From Oceanihabitans sp. (GTDB taxonomy: Bacteria; Bacteroidota; Bacteroidia; Flavobacteriales; Flavobacteriaceae): a stretch of DNA of 5,362 nt. Within the stretch, counting starts at the first letter, position 1. The number at the start of each line of letters is the position of its first letter. Shown in pieces: positions 1 to 5,362 of this stretch. The notes beneath the pieces were generated by a model, which saw nothing but the letters and a program-made list of their open reading frames with translations, ran no database searches and was not told the origin of the DNA. The position numbers were made by a program, and so were the translations under genes. The DNA is taken from contig JAGPUY010000125.1 in the NCBI GenBank assembly GCA_018067265.1, forward strand, positions 1 to 5,362, in the 5' to 3' direction.

Positions 1-987
1 AAAAATAGTTTTTGGGCTGTAGTAGCTATAGCAACTATAGGCTTGTTTAATAGCTGTGACGATTTCGAACAATTTGAACCAATTGGTGAAAATTCTATTG
101 AAGATGCCACACCGCCAACTGCAGGATTTTCAGCATCACAAGGTGCTGGCTCCGGTGAAGAATGGAAAGATTATACCTTTGCGAATACATCTAATAGCGC
201 AACTACCTATGCTTGGAGTTTTGGAAACGGTGAAACTTCAACAGATATTGATGGGGCAACCACATATCCAGGAGAAGGAACGTATACGGTTTCTTTAACT
301 GCATCTGATGCTTTAGGAGTGGTAAGTACTTATTCTGAAGAAATAGTAGTTATTGAACCAGAAGAGCCAGAAGTTGCGGACCCTGTTTTAATTAACACTG
401 ATTTTGATAAACTGGAGAAAAACAATGGCGCTTCAAGTGACTGCTCATGTTCTGGATGGGATAATGATGATATTGGAGAACAAGGTGAATCTAGTTCTGG
501 TAATGGTGGTTCGGATAACGTTCTTAAATTTGATAACAACGAACCTGATCACATATATCAAGAGTTTGCAGTTACACCAAACGCTGATTATTCCATAGCA
601 ATAGTTGTATCCTTTAAAAGTTTAGAAAACAATGTACCACCAGTAGACAGTATGCTTGAGTTAAGAGTATTAGCAGGAGCTGGTTACATAACTGGATACA
701 CGCCTACTTATTATGAAACTGCTACAGAATTCCCTAGCTCTGGTTATGGTTATACTACTGTTGCACAAGTAGAAGATGCAGCAAATAACCTTTTGGATGA
801 TGCAACACTAACGAATCCTAGTGATGACAGCTATATTACATACACATATACATTTAGTTCAGGTGCTAATGATAGTGTTGCTCTTTTCGTAAGAGGTATA
901 GGAGGAGCAGCTACTGGAGATTATGGATATACTAGTGGTGATGAAGAAATAAGAGCAGACTCTGTAACTATTACAGCGATCAACTAA
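1..987 (+). CDS. PKD-domain lipoprotein, probable surface glycan-binding protein of the alginate locus (5' end missing)
   Basis: The reading frame is open from base 1, so the start codon lies upstream of the window. A TTG at 43 is a poor start because it would remove the signal peptide. The first 18 codons encode a hydrophobic signal-peptide core ending in LFNS before a cysteine (codon 19, bases 55-57), a lipobox. The next residues, DDFEQ, resemble the acidic lipoprotein export signal of flavobacteria, suggesting display on the outer face of the outer membrane. Codons about 38-118 form a PKD domain, with YAWSFGNG and the YPGEGTYTVSLTA strand pattern. Codons about 127-328 form a second, beta-rich domain that I cannot assign; it resembles a carbohydrate-binding jelly roll in character only. 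It contains a CSC motif and a Tyr-rich stretch. The protein is very acidic (about 54 Asp/Glu against 8 Lys/Arg). It has no lyase motifs. Its place just before a PL7 lyase fits the SusE/F-like or PKD glycan-binding proteins of flavobacterial alginate loci. The binding role is inferred. Confidence 0.82.
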   Translation, partial: KNSFWAVVAIATIGLFNSCDDFEQFEPIGENSIEDATPPTAGFSASQGAGSGEEWKDYTFANTSNSATTYAWSFGNGETSTDIDGATTYPGEGTYTVSLTASDALGVVSTYSEEIVVIEPEEPEVADPVLINTDFDKLEKNNGASSDCSCSGWDNDDIGEQGESSSGNGGSDNVLKFDNNEPDHIYQEFAVTPNADYSIAIVVSFKSLENNVPPVDSMLELRVLAGAGYITGYTPTYYETATEFPSSGYGYTTVAQVEDAANNLLDDATLTNPSDDSYITYTYTFSSGANDSVALFVRGIGGAATGDYGYTSGDEEIRADSVTITAIN

Positions 988-1026
988 TTTAACAAGCATT
1001 AATAAATAATTTAAAGACTGAAACAA

Positions 1027-1929
1027 ATGCGCATAAAACTCAAATTAATAGCATTATTCGTATTTGCTTCAGTTCTAAATGGGAATTGCCAATCTAATAA
1101 AGCAGTTACAGAAACCAAAGTGGAATCTAAAAAGAAGAAGAAAAAAAAGAAAAAATATAAACTTCCAGAAATAGATTTAACACATTGGTCTTTAACAATT
1201 CCAGATGGAGAAAATGGTAAAGCCAAAAGTTTTAAAGGAAAAGATGTTGTACTTAACTATGCAACAAACGAAGAAATAAAACCTTATATGTACAATGACT
1301 CTACAAAAGGAGCATTAGTATTTTATGCATACCCTAGTAAAGCAACTACAGCTAACACCAAATACTCTAGATCAGAGCTAAGAGAGCAAATGATTCCTGG
1401 AAATAACAATGTTAACTGGACCTTTAAACAAGGTGCTTACATGAAAGGTACGTTAGCAATGGATGAAGTAACCAGAGATAGTGAAGGTAAATACCATAGA
1501 GTAATTATCATGCAAATACATGGAAGACTTACAGATGACCAAAGAGATTTAATTGGTCAAAAAGATAATAATGCACCTCCAATGTTAAAAATTTATTGGG
1601 ATAAAGGTAAAATTAGAGTAAAAACTAAAGTGCTTAAAAATTTAAATGCTACAGAAGAAGAAATGTTGCATGAAGATGCTTGGGGAGATGATGATGGTTT
1701 TAATTTTGAACAAGAAGTAGGATTTAAAAAATGCACTCTAGAAGTAGAAATATCTGATGGCAAAATGGTTATCATTTTAAACAAAAACGAATATAAAGTA
1801 TATGAAAATATACATATGAAAAAATGGGGTGTATTTGAAAACTATTTTAAAGCAGGAAACTATTTTCAAAGTAGAGACGAAGACGCTTTTGCAAAAGTTA
1901 GATATTACGATTTAGAAGTCACACATTAA
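1027..1929 (+). CDS. PL7 family alginate lyase, exported, probably a lipoprotein
   Basis: This 300-residue protein cleaves alginate by beta-elimination, giving unsaturated oligosaccharides. The three PL7 active-site motifs are present: RSELRE (residues 115-120), QIH (163-165) and YFKAGNYFQ (273-281). By family knowledge they supply the catalytic Arg, Gln, His and Tyr (probably R115, Q163, H165, Y279). QIH rather than QVH is usually associated with activity on guluronate-containing blocks. The N-terminus MRIKLKLIALFVFASVLNGN is a signal peptide. Cys21 follows it, but Asn at -1 makes a weak lipobox, so lipid anchoring is likely rather than certain. No acidic export signal follows Cys21 (QSNKA). 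Residues about 22-44 are a linker with nine consecutive lysines, and the catalytic beta-jelly roll spans about 45-300 with nothing else attached. It starts 39 nt after the PKD lipoprotein gene, presumably in the same transcript. It resembles the anchored PL7 enzymes of flavobacterial alginate loci (for example AlyA2 of Zobellia). Endo or exo mode cannot be read from the sequence. Confidence 0.94.
   Translation: MRIKLKLIALFVFASVLNGNCQSNKAVTETKVESKKKKKKKKKYKLPEIDLTHWSLTIPDGENGKAKSFKGKDVVLNYATNEEIKPYMYNDSTKGALVFYAYPSKATTANTKYSRSELREQMIPGNNNVNWTFKQGAYMKGTLAMDEVTRDSEGKYHRVIIMQIHGRLTDDQRDLIGQKDNNAPPMLKIYWDKGKIRVKTKVLKNLNATEEEMLHEDAWGDDDGFNFEQEVGFKKCTLEVEISDGKMVIILNKNEYKVYENIHMKKWGVFENYFKAGNYFQSRDEDAFAKVRYYDLEVTH
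1129..1155 (+). repeat. Lysine-codon tract (nine AAA/AAG codons) in the PL7 lyase linker
   Basis: Nine consecutive lysine codons encode residues 35-43 between the signal peptide and the catalytic domain. The tract includes an A8 run (1141-1148) and an A6 run (1150-1155). Bases 1143-1149 read A AAA AAG in the zero frame, the same heptamer and phase as the dnaX -1 slippery site. A -1 slip there would reach a TAA at 1158-1160 and release a peptide of only about 45 residues. The tract is a plain sequence observation; any role in slippage or length variation is inference. Confidence 0.85.
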
Positions 1930-1962
1930 AAATATTTTGATTAGTCTTATTGTGATTTAGTT

Positions 1963-1996
1963 AAGCTTTAAAGGTCTAAAAAAGGCCTTAAAGTTT
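1963..1996 (+). terminator. Imperfect hairpin after the lyase gene, possible terminator
   Basis: The arms 1963-1977 and 1983-1996 pair around a 5-nt A loop (1978-1982). There is one bulged A (1972) and two G-T wobble pairs. The core is CTTTAA/TTAAAG plus GGTCT/AGGCC. Only three T residues end the 3' arm, so it is a weak candidate for a classical intrinsic terminator. It begins 34 nt after the lyase stop codon and ends 76 nt before the GntR gene, which suits the end of the envelope transcript or an attenuation point. The 5' arm includes the perfect palindrome CTTTAAAG (1966-1973), so an operator role is an alternative. Confidence 0.45.
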
Positions 1997-2072
1997 GGCT
2001 TATAGCGAATACTTCTAATTCATTTTAGTAAATTTAACCTCGCAAACAAAATAGCAAATAAAACATTAATTT

Positions 2073-2774
2073 ATGAAATTAGAGGGCACTACAAAAACGG
2101 AAAAATTTGATGTTCAAAAACATATAATTGCTAGCATCCGAGATTTAATAAACTTAAAAAATCTGGAGCCTGGAGATAAGTTACCTGCAGAGCGCGTACT
2201 AGCCGAAAAATTTGAAGTATCCAGAAGTAATGTTAGAGAAGCTATTCAAAAATTAGAATTATACGGTTTATTAAAATCTATTCCGCAAAGCGGAACATTT
2301 GTAGCAAACATTGGTGTAATTGCTTTGAATGGTATGATTAAAGATATCTTAAGGCTGGAAGATCCCGACTTTAAATCCTTAGTAGAAACCCGAATATTAT
2401 TAGAATTAAAAACAGTACGATTAGCGGCTACAAGAAGAACAGAAGAAGATCTAAAAAAGATGAAAGAAACCATAGATGCGTATTCTAAAAAGGTGCTAAA
2501 TGGTGAAGATGCTGTTCAAGAAGATTTACTGTTTCATCTAGCTATAGCGAAAGCAAGTGGAAATAGCTCCATGAATACTTTCATGTTAATTATTACGCCT
2601 CAAATTATTACCAATTTTGAAAAATTTCATGTTTGTGATAAAAACTTAGCGCAAAAAGGTATTGAAGAACACCAAGCTATTTACGACGCAATTGAAATGC
2701 AAAATCCGCAATTAGCAAAACAAAAAATGAAAGATCATTTCAGTGAATTATATCAATATTGTTATAATTATTAA
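2073..2774 (+). CDS. FadR-type GntR family transcriptional regulator, AusR-like
   Basis: This 233-residue protein has the usual FadR-subfamily layout. Residues about 15-80 are the GntR winged helix, with the PGDKLPAERVLAEKF motif, recognition helix SRSNVREAIQKLELYGLL and wing SGTFV. Residues about 100-228 are a helical FCD effector domain. Probable metal/ligand residues of the FCD fold are D151, H155 (within DLLFH), H200 (EEHQAI) and H222 (KDHF). FadR-type GntR proteins commonly repress sugar-acid genes and release DNA on binding a metabolite. In Zobellia galactanivorans the GntR repressor AusR controls the alginate locus. Position between the lyase and the transporter/catabolic genes makes this the likely counterpart, possibly responding to KDG or a related intermediate; the ligand is inferred. 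The start at 2073 gives a full-length N-terminus just ahead of the winged helix. The 143-nt upstream gap is the largest in the window and probably holds its promoter, but I find no convincing TAnnTTTG element with a properly spaced -33 partner. Confidence 0.92.
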   Translation: MKLEGTTKTEKFDVQKHIIASIRDLINLKNLEPGDKLPAERVLAEKFEVSRSNVREAIQKLELYGLLKSIPQSGTFVANIGVIALNGMIKDILRLEDPDFKSLVETRILLELKTVRLAATRRTEEDLKKMKETIDAYSKKVLNGEDAVQEDLLFHLAIAKASGNSSMNTFMLIITPQIITNFEKFHVCDKNLAQKGIEEHQAIYDAIEMQNPQLAKQKMKDHFSELYQYCYNY

Positions 2775-2804
2775 AAAAACATAAACTAACTAGACTAAAC
2801 AAGC

Positions 2805-4082
2805 ATGAAAGTAAAAGGACTAAGATGGTGGATTATAACATTAATTTGTTTAGCTACAGTTATAAACTATATTGACAGAACAGCCTTTGGAGTGATGTGG
2901 CCCGAAATGGGTAAAGACCTAGGCATGGATGAGTCCGACTATGCGGTCATGTTAAACGTCTTTATGATTACCTATGCTTTGGGTAAATTCTTATCCGGGA
3001 AATTATATGATATCATTGGAACACGTATGGGATTCACGGTATCTATTGTGGTTTGGTCTGTTGCATCTATATTCCACGCCTTTGCAAGAGGATTATTTTC
3101 ATTAACCTTATTTAGAGCACTATTAGGTTTAGGAGAAGCTGGTAACTGGCCTGGAGCTGTAAAAAGCAACGGCGAATGGTTTCCTGTTAAACAACGCGCT
3201 ATAGCACAAGGTATTTTCAATGCTGGTGCTTCTTTAGGAAGTGTTATTGCTCCTGTGCTAATTGCATATCTTTACGGTCACTTTGGTTGGAGAACAACCT
3301 TTATTATTATTGGTGCAGTTGGTTTATTATGGGTAATCCCATGGTTATTTATAAACAAAACAACTCCAGACTCGCATCCTTGGATTACAGATGAAGAAAG
3401 AAGTCTTATCCTAAACAGTAGAATTGAAGCTATTAAATCTACAGAAGCAAAAAAAGAAAAAGGATTAAGTGTCTCTCAAATATTGAGTTATAAAGAATCT
3501 TGGGGCGTATTAGCTTCTAGATTTTTTATAGAACCTATATGGTGGCTTTTTGTTGGTTGGATGCCTTTATATTTAAATTCCGAATTCGGATTTAGTATCG
3601 CAGAAATTGGTTCTACCATTTGGATATCCTATTTAGGAGGTATGGCAGGAAGTATTATTGGCGGATGGTATAGCGGAAAGTTAATGGAAACAAAATCTGT
3701 AGATGCCTCTAGAAAAATAACGATATCTATTGGAGGCGCACTCATATTCTTAGGATTATTAGGAATTATTTTCTTAGTCAACGAGAACAATCCAATGACC
3801 TTTATATATATAGTTGCTGTCGTTCTTTTCGGATTTCAATTCGCAATAGGGAATATCCAAACCATATCTAGTGATTTATTAAAAGGCCCATCGGTTGGTA
3901 CATTAGCAGGGTTAGCAGGAACAGTAGCAGCTGTATCTGTAATTATAATGAACTCGTTAATTCCAAAAATCGCCGAAGTATCGTATACACCAGCTTTTGT
4001 TGTAATAGCAATCCTAGCACCATTGGCAGTATTATCCATCTTTGTTTTGATTAAAAAGATAGAACCAGTAGAAAGTAAATAA
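2805..4082 (+). CDS. MFS transporter, hexuronate/anion:cation symporter type
   Basis: This 425-residue inner-membrane protein has about twelve hydrophobic segments, split by a hydrophilic central loop (about 185-232), the normal size and layout for the major facilitator superfamily. Features of the anion:cation symporter family (ExuT/GudP-like) are visible: NYIDR in helix 1 (21-25), the loop 2-3 motif GKLYDIIGTRMGF (65-77), the helix 4 region RALLGLGEAGNWPGAVK (104-120), and WFPVKQRAIAQGIFNAGASLG (125-145, partly in loop 4-5). This family carries hexuronates, aldonates and related sugar acids with a cation. Between an alginate regulator and a DEH-reductase-like gene, the likely substrate is the unsaturated monouronate/DEH released from alginate, or KDG; which one cannot be decided here. 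It begins 30 nt after the GntR gene and ends 36 nt before the dehydrogenase gene, so the three are likely co-transcribed. The ATG follows an A-rich leader with no Shine-Dalgarno sequence. Confidence 0.92.
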   Translation: MKVKGLRWWIITLICLATVINYIDRTAFGVMWPEMGKDLGMDESDYAVMLNVFMITYALGKFLSGKLYDIIGTRMGFTVSIVVWSVASIFHAFARGLFSLTLFRALLGLGEAGNWPGAVKSNGEWFPVKQRAIAQGIFNAGASLGSVIAPVLIAYLYGHFGWRTTFIIIGAVGLLWVIPWLFINKTTPDSHPWITDEERSLILNSRIEAIKSTEAKKEKGLSVSQILSYKESWGVLASRFFIEPIWWLFVGWMPLYLNSEFGFSIAEIGSTIWISYLGGMAGSIIGGWYSGKLMETKSVDASRKITISIGGALIFLGLLGIIFLVNENNPMTFIYIVAVVLFGFQFAIGNIQTISSDLLKGPSVGTLAGLAGTVAAVSVIIMNSLIPKIAEVSYTPAFVVIAILAPLAVLSIFVLIKKIEPVESK

Positions 4083-4118
4083 AAAAAGTAAAATATTAAA
4101 GAATAAAATAAAAAAAAC

Positions 4119-4883
4119 ATGAATAAAGCAAAAGGAAAAGTAGCTATAGTTACCGGAGCAACAGGAGGAATCGGTTTTGAAGTAGCTAAAAGATTAGGTC
4201 AAGATGGATATACTGTAGTTTTAAACGGTATAGATGATAAGGCAGGTGCTGAAAAACTAAAAGCACTTACAGACGAAGGAATTACTGCTGAATATTACGG
4301 TTTTGATGTTACTAAAGAAGATGAAGTAACCGCTAACATCACTAAAATTGGTGAAAAATATGGTAGAATTGATGTACTTGTAAATAATGCAGGTGGTCTA
4401 GGTGGAAGATCTAGATTCGAAGAAATGACAACAGATTTTTACAGATTTGTAATGGCTTTAAACTTGGATTCGGTATTTTTTGCTTCCAGAGCAGCTATAC
4501 CATTTCTAAAAAAAGGAGAACATCCTTCTATAATTAATTATACCTCTAATGCTGGATGGACTGCAGGTGGACCAGGAGCTGGTATCTACGGTACCTCTAA
4601 AGCTGGAGTGCACGCAATCACTAGAGCATTAGCAAAAGATTTAGCAGAATATGGTATTAGAGTGAATGCAGTATCACCAGGTACTATTGACACACCATTT
4701 CACGCACAAATTAAAGCAACTAAACCAGAAGTTTTTGCTTCTTGGGCAAACAATATTATGTTAGGTAGATTAGGACAACCAGAAGATGTAGCTGGCGTTG
4801 TTTCTTTCTTAGCTAGTAAAGATGCTTCTTTCATAACTGCGGAAACTATCCAAATTGGTGGTGGACAAGCATTAGGAATCTAG
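4119..4883 (+). CDS. Short-chain dehydrogenase/reductase, probable DEH reductase (DEH to KDG)
   Basis: This 254-residue protein is a classical cytosolic SDR. It shows the dinucleotide-binding motif TGATGGIG (12-19), the acidic FDVT after beta 3 (62-65), NNAG (89-92), and the catalytic tetrad N115, S143, Y157 and K161 (YGTSK). PG at 187-188 and TPFHAQ (192-197) lie in the substrate-loop region. Length is normal. In alginate degraders, SDR enzymes such as FlRed of Flavobacterium sp. UMI-01 and A1-R of Sphingomonas reduce 4-deoxy-L-erythro-5-hexoseulose uronate to 2-keto-3-deoxygluconate. Location between a uronate-type transporter and KDG kinase supports that reaction. At the end of beta 2 the sequence is VVLNGIDD (33-40), with neither the usual Asp of NAD enzymes nor the usual Arg of NADP enzymes in the standard place, so cofactor preference is unclear. 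Sequence alone would also allow a gluconate or 3-oxoacyl-type SDR; the context makes DEH reductase the best call. The leader upstream of the ATG is almost pure A/T. Confidence 0.9.
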   Translation: MNKAKGKVAIVTGATGGIGFEVAKRLGQDGYTVVLNGIDDKAGAEKLKALTDEGITAEYYGFDVTKEDEVTANITKIGEKYGRIDVLVNNAGGLGGRSRFEEMTTDFYRFVMALNLDSVFFASRAAIPFLKKGEHPSIINYTSNAGWTAGGPGAGIYGTSKAGVHAITRALAKDLAEYGIRVNAVSPGTIDTPFHAQIKATKPEVFASWANNIMLGRLGQPEDVAGVVSFLASKDASFITAETIQIGGGQALGI

Positions 4884-4896
4884 AATTAAAATTTAA

Positions 4897-4938
4897 AAAG
4901 CCAAATAGCATTATTATGAAATAAAACTATTTGGCTTT
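4897..4938 (+). terminator. Perfect 12-bp inverted repeat between the SDR and kdgK genes, possible partial terminator
   Basis: Bases 4897-4908 (AAAGCCAAATAG) pair perfectly with 4927-4938 (CTATTTGGCTTT), leaving an 18-nt AT-rich loop. The 3' arm ends in TTT, then CC, then TTT, so the U-tract is interrupted and termination would be incomplete. It starts 13 nt after the SDR stop and lies 31 nt before the kdgK ATG. It could lower kdgK expression relative to upstream genes, protect the 3' end of the upstream message, or terminate it. The stem is directly visible; the function is inferred. Confidence 0.55.
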
Positions 4939-4969
4939 CCTTTAAAAGTAAAACAACTAAATTCAAGAA

Positions 4970-5362
4970 ATGAGTAAAATCGTCACATTTGGTGAAATTA
5001 TGTTAAGACTCTCTACAGAGCGTCATTTAAGATTTTCGCAAGCAAAAAAGTTTGCTGCATCTTATGGTGGTGGCGAATTTAATGTAGCAGTATCCTTAGC
5101 AAATTATGGTATTCCTGCCGAATTTGTTACTAGATTACCAAAAAATGAAATAGGAGCTTGTGCCTTAAAAGAAATGCGCAAATTCAATGTAGAGTCTAAA
5201 AATGTTATTTACGGTGGAGACAGACTTGGTATCTATTACTTAGAAACTGGTGCTGGAACTCGTGGTAGTAATGTAGTTTATGATAGAGCAAATAGTTCTA
5301 TGGCAACCATTGAAAAAGGGTCCATAGATTGGGAATCTGTTTTAAAAGATGCTACCTGGTTT
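4970..5362 (+). CDS. kdgK: 2-keto-3-deoxygluconate kinase, PfkB family (3' end missing)
   Basis: Frame open from ATG 4970 to the window edge, 131 residues of a protein normally about 300-350 long. It would phosphorylate KDG with ATP to 2-keto-3-deoxy-6-phosphogluconate in the cytosol, the step before KDPG aldolase. The start MSKIVTFGEIMLRLS is typical of KDG kinases of the PfkB/ribokinase family. The first PfkB signature is present as GGGEFNVAVSLANYG (33-47), followed by a conserved strand ending TRLP (54-57). The segment GIYYLETG (87-94) and NVVYDRANSS (101-110) matches the KDG-kinase substrate region, where Tyr and Arg residues (here Y89/Y90, Y104, R106) contact the sugar acid in characterised family members. 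The ATP-binding GAGD motif and catalytic Asp lie beyond the window. It follows the SDR gene by 86 nt, a gap holding an inverted repeat. Function and context agree well. Confidence 0.9.
   Translation, partial: MSKIVTFGEIMLRLSTERHLRFSQAKKFAASYGGGEFNVAVSLANYGIPAEFVTRLPKNEIGACALKEMRKFNVESKNVIYGGDRLGIYYLETGAGTRGSNVVYDRANSSMATIEKGSIDWESVLKDATWF

Noticed and set aside
43..45. TTG as the start of the PKD lipoprotein gene
   Set aside because: The frame is open to base 1 and the residues before 43 form the hydrophobic signal-peptide core needed for the lipobox at codon 19; starting at 43 would leave only four residues before the Cys.
330..539. Minus-strand open frame inside the PKD lipoprotein gene
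   Set aside because: Antisense shadow of a well-supported gene with no domain or leader of its own.
1011..1226. Minus-strand open frame with a run of Phe over the start of the lyase gene
   Set aside because: The Phe run is simply the complement of the lysine-codon tract; the sense frame has a signal peptide and PL7 motifs.
2029..2036. TAAATTTA as a -7 promoter element for the GntR gene
   Set aside because: It misses the final G of TAnnTTTG, has no TTG at the expected upstream spacing, and such AT-rich matches are common here; not listed as a feature.
4083..4118. A-rich gap before the SDR gene as a regulatory element
   Set aside because: A-rich leaders without Shine-Dalgarno sequences are normal before Bacteroidota start codons; no dyad or motif is present.
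3836..4120. Minus-strand open frame of 94 codons over the end of the MFS gene
   Set aside because: It lies wholly antisense to strongly supported coding sequence and its Phe/Ile-rich product reflects the complement of membrane-segment codons; no recognisable domain.
4916..4924. Tiny ATG AAA TAA frame in the loop of the SDR-kdgK hairpin, as a possible leader peptide
   Set aside because: Two codons in AT-rich sequence are expected by chance and there is no ribosome-binding or attenuation evidence.

Overview
The window is an AT-rich piece of a marine-type Bacteroidota (Flavobacteriia) genome carrying part of an alginate utilization locus. Four things point to this group. A lipoprotein has a flavobacterial-looking surface-export signal right after its lipobox cysteine. 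Intergenic leaders are A-rich and lack clear Shine-Dalgarno sequences. A PKD-domain lipoprotein sits next to a family 7 polysaccharide lyase (PL7). The gene set matches known flavobacterial alginate loci such as that of Zobellia galactanivorans. All six genes are on the + strand.

The first block (1-1929) is the cell-envelope part: the 3' portion of a PKD-domain lipoprotein, probably a surface glycan-binding protein, followed 39 nt later by a PL7 alginate lyase. SusC/SusD-type genes are expected just upstream but lie outside the window. A 143-nt gap with an imperfect hairpin then separates this block from the second one.

The second block (2073 to the window end) is regulation, uptake and cytosolic catabolism: a FadR-type GntR regulator resembling the alginate repressor AusR, an MFS transporter of the hexuronate/anion:cation symporter type, a short-chain dehydrogenase that probably reduces 4-deoxy-L-erythro-5-hexoseulose uronate (DEH), and the 5' part of 2-keto-3-deoxygluconate (KDG) kinase, cut by the window edge. 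The first three are 30-36 nt apart. The kinase is set off by an 86-nt gap holding a perfect 12-bp stem.

Read together: alginate is bound and cut at the cell envelope, unsaturated monouronate is imported by the MFS carrier, DEH is reduced to KDG, and KDG is phosphorylated to KDPG for Entner-Doudoroff-type cleavage. The GntR protein probably senses a late intermediate and controls both blocks. The exolytic lyase, KdgF, KDPG aldolase and SusCD are not in the window. I see no phage, transposon, CRISPR or RNA gene, and no clearly undescribed system. The less ordinary points are the uncharacterised C-terminal half of the PKD protein, the contrasting lipoprotein signals of the two envelope proteins, a nine-lysine linker in the lyase encoded by a slippery A-rich tract, and the two intergenic hairpins.
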